A DNA stretch of 64,000 nt from Pseudobdellovibrionaceae bacterium. Its GTDB lineage: Bacteria > Bdellovibrionota > Bdellovibrionia > Bdellovibrionales > Bdellovibrionaceae. The stretch spans positions 1-64,000 of the forward strand of contig JAHBUW010000006.1 in NCBI GenBank assembly GCA_019637875.1. The letters are read 5' to 3'. Position numbers and translations under genes: made by a program. The notes under the pieces were generated by a model that saw only the letters and a program-made list of their open reading frames with translations, did not search any database and was not told where the DNA came from. Shown in pieces: positions 56,735 to 64,000 of this stretch. Every line of letters starts with the position of its first letter. Position 1 is the first letter of the stretch.

Positions 56735-57673
56735 GTGGCGATTGACAGCCAGACGAGTACGTACAGCATTCAAAGACGCTCGCGCACGTCCGGATTCGAC
56801 ATCCGTAAATTTCTGCCTTGGCTGCTCGTCTTGTTGTTCGCTTACTTCGCGGCCGACTTGATCATCATCAAACTGCGTCCCTACATGCTTCCCAATGAAG
56901 CGCCGCCCGCGCGGGGCTCGCGTCAGAACCGCGCGCAACTCTTCGACCGCACGGGACTTTCCACGATCACCTCGCGCAATATCTTTAACGAAGGCGCGCA
57001 GATCCCGCCCGCGCTGGTGCCCGCGGGTCAAGAGCGCGCGACCGAAGACGCGGCCCCCGTTCCGTCGGGACTGCCCTTGACCCTGGTCGGGACCCTGGTT
57101 CACTCCAACCCCGAAAAGTCGATCGCGACCATCGAGGTGAAGTCCAAAACGGTGACGGTCGCCTTGCGCGTGGGGAAAGACATTCCCGGCATCGCGACGC
57201 TCGTGCGCGTGGAGCGCAACAAAGCGATCATCCGGAATCTGGGCAACAACCGCCTGGAATTCATCGAGATCAAACAAGCGAACAAACTGGCGTTCAACTC
57301 GGCGAAGCCCATGACGAACACCACCAGCAGCGAAGTGAAAGTCACGGGACAGAATCGCTTCGAGGTCAACCGCGCGGACGTGCTGAAGTACACGAGCGAC
57401 ATGGCGTCGGTCCTCCAGCAGGCGGCGATGCAGCCGCGCCGGAATGCGAACGGCGAAATCGAATGTTTCAAATTTTTGGCGATCCAACCCGGCAGCATCT
57501 ACACGCAGCTCGGCTTCCAAGTCGGCGACTGCTTGAAGGGCGTGAACGGAGAAAAGATCGACTCGCCCGCCAAGGCGATGGAAATGTACAACGCGCTCAA
57601 AACTTCGAACAACATCAAGATCAATGTTGAGCGCGACGGTCGGGACCAAGAAAACGACTATACGGTAAAATAA
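56735..57673 (+). CDS. gspC: Type II secretion inner-membrane protein GspC
   Basis: A 312-residue protein. GTG 56735 is chosen because CAGGAG lies just before it, and upstream in-frame sequence is not protein-like. One membrane span (about 27-46, F-L-P-W-L-L-V-L-L-F-A-Y-F), a linker, the HR domain (L-P-L-T-L-V-G-T-L-V-H, then A-T-I-E-V) and a C-terminal PDZ-like domain (I-Q-P-G-S-I-Y-T-Q-L-G-F, then G-D-C-L-K-G-V-N-G). It couples the inner-membrane platform to the secretin. First gene of the T2SS locus. Confidence 0.88.
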   Translation: MAIDSQTSTYSIQRRSRTSGFDIRKFLPWLLVLLFAYFAADLIIIKLRPYMLPNEAPPARGSRQNRAQLFDRTGLSTITSRNIFNEGAQIPPALVPAGQERATEDAAPVPSGLPLTLVGTLVHSNPEKSIATIEVKSKTVTVALRVGKDIPGIATLVRVERNKAIIRNLGNNRLEFIEIKQANKLAFNSAKPMTNTTSSEVKVTGQNRFEVNRADVLKYTSDMASVLQQAAMQPRRNANGEIECFKFLAIQPGSIYTQLGFQVGDCLKGVNGEKIDSPAKAMEMYNALKTSNNIKINVERDGRDQENDYTVK

Positions 57674-57697
57674 AAAGGCCGAAGTAAAAAACCAAGG

Positions 57698-60007
57698 ATG
57701 GTGGCAATGGCAAAACATGGACGTTTATGGCTGGCGGCGCTCGTAGCGGCAACCCAGGCCATCACCCCCCGGGCGAGCGCCCAGTTCGACGATTTGAATG
57801 ATAACTTCGCGCCGCCTCCGCCGCCGAGTTTCGACGAGTTCGCTCCGCCCCCGCCGCCGCCTTCCGGCGGTGGCTTCGACTCGTCCGGCTCGGGATCTTC
57901 GGGCACCGGCGGCGCCGCGGGCGCGCCCGGCGACGGATCGATGAACCAAGCGCAGAAAAACAAATTCGCGAAAGCCCCCATCGAGGACATCACCGCGGAG
58001 AACTTCCCGGAGACCATCGACAGCTTCGACTTTCCGAACGCGGACATCCAGGACATCGTGAAGGCGATCTCGGAATTGACCGGGAAGAACTTCATCATCG
58101 ATCCCGGCGTGCGCGGCAAGATCACGATCATCGCGCCTTCGAAAATTTCCGTCGCGGAAGCCTACAAGGCGTTTCTTTCCGCGCTCGCGATCAACGGTTA
58201 CGCGATCGTGCCCTCGGGGAACTTCCTGAAAATCCGCACGGCGCGAAACGCGCAACGTGACGGGATCGAAACCTATTCGGGCTCCTATTTCCCGAACGCG
58301 GATCAGATGGTGACCAAGATCATCCACTTGAAACACATCTCGGCCGAAGCGGTGAACCGCGACCTGCGGATCCTGCAATCGAAAGACGGCGAAATGTCGC
58401 CCTACCCGCCCACGAACTCGCTCATCATCTCGGATTACGGTTCGAACATCGAGCGCATCATGCGGATCCTCAATCAACTCGACGTCCCGGGCTTCGAGGA
58501 CCAATTGGAAGTGATCCAGGTCCGCTACGCGAAGTCGAAAGACATGGCCGAGCTGATCATGAAGATCGTGAATCGCGGCGAACAACAGCAGCAACGTGGC
58601 GGCACCTTCACCGCGGGCGTCCCCCGTTTCGGCAACACCGCCGCGCGCGGAGCTTCGGGCAATCAAGGTTCGGCCTATTTCATGGTCATCCCCGATGAGC
58701 GCACGAACGGCCTGATCGTCAGCGGAAACAAAGCGGGTCTCGAGCGCATCCGTCGCCTTCTGCAACAGCTGGATCGCAAGATCGACGCGGGCGAAGCCGG
58801 CGGCGTTTTCGTGTACTACGTGAAGTACGGTGATGCGACCAATATCGCGACGACCCTCTCGGGCATCGCGAAGGACGCGGCCCCCCGCCCCGCTTCGGGC
58901 GCGGCCCCCGCGGCCCCGAACGTGTCCCCGGTTTCGGGCGTGCAGACCTCGACGCAAGAGATCTTCGGCGGCGACGTGAAGATCACGGCCGACAAAACGA
59001 CGAACTCCATCGTCGTGATCGCATCGAAACAGGATTACGAAGTGGTGCTCTCGCTTCTGCGCAAGATCGACATCCAGCGCGATCAAGTCTACGTGGAGGC
59101 GATCATCATGGAGATGTCGGGTAACGTCGTTGACGACTACAAGATCGGCTTCTTCAACTTCGTCGGCGAATCGGGCGTGAAAGCCGGCTTCAACGGGATC
59201 GATGGCGAAACCCTGGGCTCGCTTTTGAACCCCACCGGCGGTTCGGGCGTGATCTTGCCCTTCGGCGATCCGAATTCGACCGTGACCATCACGCCGATCA
59301 CCGGCGGTCAGGCGATCAAGATCCCGTCGCTTCTGGGTTTCATCAACTTCCTGAAGACGAACAAAAACGGGAACGTCCTTTCCAATCCGCAGATCCTGGC
59401 GCTCGATGCCCAAGAGGCGTCGATCACCGTCGGGGATCGCGTCGTCGTCGGAACGACGCTCGGCCCGGCCGTCGCCGGCACCGCGCCCGCCGTCGTCCCG
59501 CAGTTCGAAGACGCGAACCTGGAGCTGAAGGTGAAACCCTTCATCTCGCCCGAGGATCAGAACATCCGGATGGACCTGGAAGCGTCCCTGAAGCAGCCCT
59601 CGCAGGCCCGTACGCCCTCGGCGCTGCAGACGACGACCCAGCCGCTCTCGACCCGTAAGATCAAAACGAACATCATGGTTCGTAACGGTGACACGGCGGT
59701 CCTCGGCGGACTGATCAAAGAGGACGAACAGGAAACCATCACCAAGGTTCCCCTTCTCGGCGATATCCCGATCTTGGGCTGGCTGTTCAAGTCGCGGAAC
59801 CTGAACCGCGGGAAGACGAACCTGAATATCTTCCTGACTCCCCGGATTATTCGCTCGTCCGACGACAGCCGCCAGCTTCTGGGCCGCAAAATCGAACAGC
59901 GCCTGGACTACATCAAGCAGACCGGCGGCCGCGACACCTTCGGCGCCCAGATCGACGAGCTCACCGGAGTGAAAGCGACCGCTCCGTCGAATACTTCGAA
60001 TCAGTAA
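57698..60007 (+). CDS. gspD: Type II secretion secretin GspD
   Basis: A 769-residue protein; ATG 57698 (a second ATG at 57707 is possible). Signal peptide ends A-S-A-Q. Residues about 30-85 are a Pro/Gly/Ser-rich linker not usual in GspD. Next come the N0 domain (D-F-P-N-A-D-I-Q-D-I-V) and N1-N3 (with P-T-N-S-L-I-I-S-D and T-N-G-L-I-V-S-G repeats). The secretin domain ends V-P-L-L-G-D-I-P-I-L-G-W-L-F with L-N-I-F-L-T-P-R. Forms the outer-membrane pore. Confidence 0.93.
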   Translation: MVAMAKHGRLWLAALVAATQAITPRASAQFDDLNDNFAPPPPPSFDEFAPPPPPPSGGGFDSSGSGSSGTGGAAGAPGDGSMNQAQKNKFAKAPIEDITAENFPETIDSFDFPNADIQDIVKAISELTGKNFIIDPGVRGKITIIAPSKISVAEAYKAFLSALAINGYAIVPSGNFLKIRTARNAQRDGIETYSGSYFPNADQMVTKIIHLKHISAEAVNRDLRILQSKDGEMSPYPPTNSLIISDYGSNIERIMRILNQLDVPGFEDQLEVIQVRYAKSKDMAELIMKIVNRGEQQQQRGGTFTAGVPRFGNTAARGASGNQGSAYFMVIPDERTNGLIVSGNKAGLERIRRLLQQLDRKIDAGEAGGVFVYYVKYGDATNIATTLSGIAKDAAPRPASGAAPAAPNVSPVSGVQTSTQEIFGGDVKITADKTTNSIVVIASKQDYEVVLSLLRKIDIQRDQVYVEAIIMEMSGNVVDDYKIGFFNFVGESGVKAGFNGIDGETLGSLLNPTGGSGVILPFGDPNSTVTITPITGGQAIKIPSLLGFINFLKTNKNGNVLSNPQILALDAQEASITVGDRVVVGTTLGPAVAGTAPAVVPQFEDANLELKVKPFISPEDQNIRMDLEASLKQPSQARTPSALQTTTQPLSTRKIKTNIMVRNGDTAVLGGLIKEDEQETITKVPLLGDIPILGWLFKSRNLNRGKTNLNIFLTPRIIRSSDDSRQLLGRKIEQRLDYIKQTGGRDTFGAQIDELTGVKATAPSNTSNQ

Positions 60008-60030
60008 GTCGCATTACGACAACGGATCTT

Positions 60031-60066
60031 AAAACGGGGAAGAGGGAACTCTTCCCCGTTTTCTTT
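60031..60066 (+). terminator. Intrinsic terminator between gspD and gspE
   Basis: AAAACGGGGAAGAG (60031-60044) pairs perfectly with 60049-60062 around a GGAA loop, followed by CTTTT. It lies 24 bases after the gspD stop and would end gspC-gspD transcripts, at least in part. Confidence 0.85.
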
Positions 60067-60077
60067 TGGATTCGTCA

Positions 60078-60106
60078 TTGGACTTATGCCGTAACCGCTC
60101 TATACT
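60078..60106 (+). promoter_or_regulatory. Near-consensus sigma-70 promoter before gspE
   Basis: TTGGAC (60078-60083), a 17-base spacer and TATACT (60101-60106). The predicted start at about 60113 is only a few bases before the ATG at 60116, so the gspE transcript would be nearly leaderless, and indeed no Shine-Dalgarno sequence is visible before that ATG. Confidence 0.7.
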
Positions 60107-60115
60107 TTTGGGTAT

Positions 60116-61807
60116 ATGGCGGCGACCGACATCACGAACATTCTGGCGAAGGCGACAAGCCTGAACATGGAACAGGTCAAGACCCTGCTCGCGCACCCCA
60201 CGGCGAACGGTGGCATGACCCTCGGCGAAGCGCTCGGTGGTCGCGAGCACGCGAACGTCGACGAGCTGATCTCGGATCTGTGCCGCGAGATGAGCCTGGA
60301 GTTCATGAAGGACATCCCGGTCAACGACATCCCCGTGGATCTGGTGCGCGACATCCCGATCAACTACGCGAAACAACATTCGGTCCTTCCCTTCCGCGAG
60401 GAACAGGATCAGATCATCGTCTTGACGGCGAATCCTTTGAACTACCGCTCGCTGGACGATCTGCGCGTGATGTACGGGAAAAAGATCAAACCCGTGATCT
60501 CGCCCCAAGTGAAAATCCAAGACGCGATCAACCGCGTGTACGAGAAGTCGACCTCGAACCTGGCCGGCCTCGACGAAATCGAAGCCGAGGACTACGATCT
60601 GGACGATCCGATCGTGGATCTGCTCGAGGCGGGCGACGACGATGCCCCCGTCATCAAGCTCGTGAACTCGCTGCTCTTCCGCGCGGTGAAAGAAAAAGCC
60701 TCCGATATCCACGTCGAGCCTTACGAAAAAGACATGGCCGTGCGCTTCCGGATCGACGGGGTCATGTTCGACATCTTCAAACCACCGAAGAAGCTGCAGA
60801 ACTCGATCACTTCGCGCCTGAAGGTCATGGCGACCATGAACATCGCCGAAAAACGCCTGCCCCAGGACGGCCGCATTCCGCTGAAGGTCGGCGGGAAAGA
60901 CATCGATATCCGGGTCAACTCGGTGCCCACCGCGTTCGGTGAACGCATCGTCATGCGTCTGCAGGACCGATCGAACGTCGTCCTGGAGCTCGAACAATTG
61001 GGCTTCGCCGAAGACATGCTGAAAGGCATGTACGACCTGATCGGTCGCAGCTACGGCATTTTGCTGGTCACGGGACCGACCGGTTCGGGAAAGTCGACGA
61101 CGCTTTACGCTTCGCTTTCGAAAATCAATTCCCCCGACCAGAACATCCTGACCATCGAAGATCCCGTCGAGCAACGCATCCACGGGATCGGCCAGGTGCA
61201 GGTGAACTCGAAAATCGGTCTGACCTTCGCGTCGGGACTCCGCGCCTTCCTTCGTCAGGATCCCGACGTCATCATGGTCGGAGAGATTCGTGACCAGGAA
61301 ACCGCCGAACTCGCGATCCAAGCTTCGCTGACGGGTCACTTGGTTTTGTCCACGATCCACACCAACGACTCGGCCGGCGCCTTCCCCCGTCTGATGGACA
61401 TCGGGGCTGAGCCCTTCCTGATCGCAACCTCGATCATGGGGGTCGTCGCGCAACGTCTGGTGCGGATTCTGTGTCCGCATTGCAAACTGCGCTACGAACC
61501 TTCGGCGTTCGAGCTTTCGACGCTGGGAATCGCTCCCGAGGTCGCGAAGAACGCGAACATCTGCCGCCCCATCGGCTGCGACAAATGCAACCAGAAGGGC
61601 TACATCGGCCGGACGAATATCGCCGAGCTTTTGATCGTCGACGACGAGATCCGCTCCATGATCATGCAGCGCAAAGACGGCGCCTCGATCCGCAAGGTCT
61701 CGATCGCGAAGGGGATGAAAACGTTCCGCGATCACGGCATTCAGAAAGTCCTGACCGGCACCGTCTCGATCGAAGAGCTGATGACCAATACCCAACTGGA
61801 TTTGTAG
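60116..61807 (+). CDS. gspE: Type II secretion ATPase GspE
   Basis: A 563-residue protein. N-terminal domain (1-150) for contact with GspL-type partners, Walker A G-P-T-G-S-G-K-S-T at 320-328, Asp box L-T-I-E-D-P at 345-350, Walker B V-I-M-V-G-E at 385-390, His box S-T-I-H-T-N-D at 412-418, and a Cys4 zinc site C-P-H-C (453-456) with a later C-D-K-C. It powers pseudopilus assembly. No ribosome site precedes ATG 60116; an internal ATG at residue 18 is possible. Confidence 0.93.
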   Translation: MAATDITNILAKATSLNMEQVKTLLAHPTANGGMTLGEALGGREHANVDELISDLCREMSLEFMKDIPVNDIPVDLVRDIPINYAKQHSVLPFREEQDQIIVLTANPLNYRSLDDLRVMYGKKIKPVISPQVKIQDAINRVYEKSTSNLAGLDEIEAEDYDLDDPIVDLLEAGDDDAPVIKLVNSLLFRAVKEKASDIHVEPYEKDMAVRFRIDGVMFDIFKPPKKLQNSITSRLKVMATMNIAEKRLPQDGRIPLKVGGKDIDIRVNSVPTAFGERIVMRLQDRSNVVLELEQLGFAEDMLKGMYDLIGRSYGILLVTGPTGSGKSTTLYASLSKINSPDQNILTIEDPVEQRIHGIGQVQVNSKIGLTFASGLRAFLRQDPDVIMVGEIRDQETAELAIQASLTGHLVLSTIHTNDSAGAFPRLMDIGAEPFLIATSIMGVVAQRLVRILCPHCKLRYEPSAFELSTLGIAPEVAKNANICRPIGCDKCNQKGYIGRTNIAELLIVDDEIRSMIMQRKDGASIRKVSIAKGMKTFRDHGIQKVLTGTVSIEELMTNTQLDL

Positions 61808-61815
61808 GCTGAGCC

Positions 61816-63039
61816 ATGCCCGTTTTTGAATACAAAGGCCTGAACCGAGCCGGCAAAAATATCCGCGGCGCGATCGACGCCGAAAACTCGCGCGCCGCAC
61901 GGATGCGCCTGAAGAAGGACGGCATTTTCGTCGTCGACCTGAAGGACAAGAAAAAAGGCGCGGAAGGCGCGGGCAAAAAGAAAAGCACCATCTCCAACAC
62001 CAGCGTCAGCATCAAAGAGATGGCGCTCATGACCCGCCAGCTGGCCGTCTTGATTCGCGCGAACATTCCGCTCGTCGACGCGCTCGGCGCCGTTTCCGAA
62101 CAGGTGGAGGTCCCCGCCCTGGCCGAAGCCGTCGCGGACTGCAAAAACATGGTCAACGAAGGGATGCCGCTGCACAAGTCGCTGGCGAAGTATCCCAAGA
62201 TGTTCGACAACATCTTCGTCTCGATGGTGGAAGCGGGCGAGATGTCGGGAACGCTCGACGTGATTTTGATTCGGTTGGCGGAGTTCAAAGAGGCCGCCAA
62301 CGAACTGCGCACGAAAGTCAAAAGCGCCCTCACTTATCCGGCGATCATGCTGGTCGCGACCATGGGTCTTTTGGGCTTCCTGTTCACCTACCTCGTCCCC
62401 AAAATGCAGGCGATCTTCGATTCGGATCCCGAGCTCACCATGCCCTGGTATACGCAGATGGTCTTCTCGATCAGCGGACTCATGGTGAACTATTGGTACA
62501 TCTTCCTGATCGTGGGCTTTGGCGCCTACGCGCTTTTCATCAGCTGGAAAAATTCGGCCACCGGTCGCCCCCAATGGGACGCCATCGCCCTCCGTATCCC
62601 GATTTTCGGCGACGTCAATCGCCTGGTCGCGGTCGCCCGCTTCACGCGCACCTTGTCGACGCTGCTGAACGGAGGCGTCCCGATGCTGACCGCGCTGCAG
62701 ATCGTGCGTAACGTTGTCGATAACGACGTGATCGCCCGCGCCATCGACGAAGCCCGCAGCAATATCTCGGAAGGGGAAGGGATCTCGGGACCGCTCAAAA
62801 AGTCCGGCCAGTTCCCGGCCATCGTGATCCACATGGTCAGCATCGGCGAGAAAACGGGCGAGCTCGAATCGATGTTGATCCAGGTCGCCGACGCCTTCGA
62901 CTTTCAGGTCAAAGCGAAGATTGATGCCATGACGAGCCTCATCAATCCTTTGATCCTGATCATCATGGGGGGCACCATCGCCATGATCATTTTCTCGGTC
63001 ATGATGCCGATGTTTGAGATGACAAGCCGGATGGGATGA
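61816..63039 (+). CDS. gspF: Type II secretion platform protein GspF
   Basis: A 407-residue polytopic inner-membrane protein with two repeated GspF domains (M-A-L-M-T-R-Q-L-A-V-L-I-R-A near 70 and F-T-R-T-L-S-T-L-L-N-G-G near 277) and three membrane spans, including M-L-V-A-T-M-G-L-L-G-F-L-F-T and I-L-I-I-M-G-G-T-I-A-M-I-I-F. It links the ATPase to the pseudopilus. It starts eight bases after the gspE stop. Confidence 0.93.
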   Translation: MPVFEYKGLNRAGKNIRGAIDAENSRAARMRLKKDGIFVVDLKDKKKGAEGAGKKKSTISNTSVSIKEMALMTRQLAVLIRANIPLVDALGAVSEQVEVPALAEAVADCKNMVNEGMPLHKSLAKYPKMFDNIFVSMVEAGEMSGTLDVILIRLAEFKEAANELRTKVKSALTYPAIMLVATMGLLGFLFTYLVPKMQAIFDSDPELTMPWYTQMVFSISGLMVNYWYIFLIVGFGAYALFISWKNSATGRPQWDAIALRIPIFGDVNRLVAVARFTRTLSTLLNGGVPMLTALQIVRNVVDNDVIARAIDEARSNISEGEGISGPLKKSGQFPAIVIHMVSIGEKTGELESMLIQVADAFDFQVKAKIDAMTSLINPLILIIMGGTIAMIIFSVMMPMFEMTSRMG

Positions 63040-63062
63040 CATAATTTTGGAGAGCGCAAAAT

Positions 63063-63545
63063 ATGCGATTCCGGAGGTCTAGCTTGAAAACTGTCGTTGC
63101 CACTCGCTCAAATCAACTTACCCGTCGCGCCACTGGCGTGCGTAGTCACGGCGCTCAAGCCGGGATGACCCTGTTCGAAATCCTGATCGTCGTCGGGATC
63201 ATCGGCGGTCTGCTGGCGTTCATCATTCCCCAGGTCACAACCAGCCAGAACCGCTCGCGCGTGCAGGATTCGAAAATCCGCATGTCGAACATCGTGCAAA
63301 ACCTGACCATGTACCAAAACGACTGCGCGAAATTCCCGGGAGCCCTCGACGCCCTCGTGAAGTCGGACGGCAGCTGTAACGGTTGGACCGGCCCTTACAT
63401 GAAAGACATCCCCGCCGACGGCTGGGGCAAAGCCTTCATCTACGAATCGGACGGCAACACTTACACCTTGAAGAGCACGGGAGCGGATAAACGTGACGGC
63501 GGAGACGGTGTCGATAAAGACATCACTCAAGACGACATCAACTAA
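63063..63545 (+). CDS. gspG: Type II secretion major pseudopilin GspG
   Basis: A 160-residue prepilin. The processing site is Q-A-G before M35-T-L-F-E, with Glu at +5 and a hydrophobic helix after it. The C-terminal part has the GspG layout (Y-Q-N-D-C-A-K-F-P, W-G-K-A-F, G-A-D-K-R-D-G-G-D-G). The leader is long (34 residues) from ATG 63063; a TTG at 63084, six bases after GGAGG, would give 27. GspG polymerises into the pseudopilus. Confidence 0.9.
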   Translation: MRFRRSSLKTVVATRSNQLTRRATGVRSHGAQAGMTLFEILIVVGIIGGLLAFIIPQVTTSQNRSRVQDSKIRMSNIVQNLTMYQNDCAKFPGALDALVKSDGSCNGWTGPYMKDIPADGWGKAFIYESDGNTYTLKSTGADKRDGGDGVDKDITQDDIN

Positions 63546-64000
63546 GTCGGAATCCCAAAAAAATCGTGCGTCCGGCGCTTCCGCCGGATTCACGATTTTT
63601 GAGATTTTGATCGTTGTCACCATCATCGCCGGCCTCATGGCCGTGATGCTCTCGACGGGTCCCCGCAAAGAGAGCCAAGTCAAAAAGCTCAGCCGCCACA
63701 TCCTGGTCGTCTCCAAAGACGTTCGTAACCAGGCGCGCATCAAAAATCGCACATACCGCATCGTCTTTCATATGCCCGCCGGGGAAAAGCATTCCTATTG
63801 GGTCGAATCCGCCGACGGCATCGCGCTTCCCCGCACCGAAAAACAGCTCGAAGAGATCGAACGCATGGACGAAGAGCTGCGCCCGAAAGAGAACTTCCAA
63901 CGCGACGAAAAGTTCACGAAGTCCGCGTGGGAGCTGGGCGATCGACTTTTCTTCGGCGGCATCGAGACCAAAAACAACGACAACATGCTGACCGAAGGTG
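63508..64000 (+). CDS. gspH: Type II secretion minor pseudopilin GspH, truncated by window edge
   Basis: An open frame from GTG 63508 (GGAG just upstream), overlapping the gspG end by 38 nt, to the right edge without a stop. After a 27-residue leader the site A-G before F-T-I-F-E has Glu at +5, then the hydrophobic helix I-L-I-V-V-T-I-I-A-G-L-M-A-V-M. The remainder is a long, charged domain that fits GspH/minor pseudopilins. Position after gspG supports gspH, though another minor pseudopilin is possible. Confidence 0.72.
   Translation, partial: MSIKTSLKTTSTKSESQKNRASGASAGFTIFEILIVVTIIAGLMAVMLSTGPRKESQVKKLSRHILVVSKDVRNQARIKNRTYRIVFHMPAGEKHSYWVESADGIALPRTEKQLEEIERMDEELRPKENFQRDEKFTKSAWELGDRLFFGGIETKNNDNMLTEG

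Noticed and set aside
57725-59413. 562-residue - strand frame opposite gspD
   Set aside because: Antisense shadow of a clearly identified secretin gene.
60029-61900. 623-residue - strand frame opposite gspE
   Set aside because: Antisense shadow of an identified ATPase gene; it also runs through the gspD terminator and gspE promoter.

Overview
The window holds two unlike blocks. Positions 1 to about 42.83 kb are most of a temperate, probably short-tailed (podovirus-like) prophage whose left end lies outside the window. From about 42.89 kb to the right edge the DNA is GC-rich bacterial chromosome. The host is probably a member of the Bdellovibrionota or a close relative. This is inferred from lipoproteins with an F-Q-N-C lipobox, a DUF1501-type/CxxCH protein pair, and a gspC-D-E-F-G-H type II secretion locus. 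No rRNA or other marker gene is present to confirm it.

Prophage left arm (+ strand, 0.03-6.2 kb): a tRNA-like structure with a 15-bp acceptor helix; a cytosine-C5 DNA methyltransferase with a second gene nested in another frame and an HNH endonuclease gene lodged in its 3' part; then a tightly packed train of small phage genes, most joined by 4-nt ATGA/GTGA overlaps. One of these carries an in-frame HNH homing domain bracketed by a 22-bp direct repeat. Late block (- strand, 31.05 to 6.40 kb, read right to left): an unknown leader gene, an N4/N6-type DNA methyltransferase, small zinc proteins, two cell-wall hydrolases, a terminase small-subunit candidate, a terminase large subunit split by an intein, portal, scaffold, capsid, terminator, tail fibre, small membrane/lysis candidates, tail nozzle and adaptor, and internal virion (ejection-type) proteins.

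Prophage right arm (31.1-42.75 kb): a G-poor intergenic region with a DnaA-like box, small + strand genes, a minimal tyrosine recombinase, a lipoprotein, two small membrane proteins, an HNH protein, a metallophosphatase with an HExxH protein, a DUF559-type nuclease, a double-HTH repressor facing a repeated operator region, a Sak4-type ATPase/SSB-like/YqaJ exonuclease recombination cassette, a small HTH protein (excisionase candidate) and the full-length integrase.

Chromosome (42.9-64 kb): an M14-like peptidase and an alpha/beta hydrolase; a five-gene envelope cluster (CxxCH protein with a collagen-like tract, Tat-exported DUF1501-like protein, two F-Q-N-C lipoproteins, a small cytochrome c); a secreted protein of unknown function; a trypsin-like lipoprotein; N-formylglutamate amidohydrolase; PduO-type cobalamin adenosyltransferase; a GNAT-like protein; an SGNH hydrolase; and the type II secretion operon, which appears split between gspD and gspE by a terminator and a near-consensus promoter.

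The most striking items are (i) the nested, duplicated coding arrangement of methyltransferase, out-of-frame W-x-T-P protein and HNH gene, and (ii) a class 3 intein (W-C-T signature, Ala1) inside the Walker A motif of the terminase. At least five endonucleases of homing or free-standing type sit in this one prophage.
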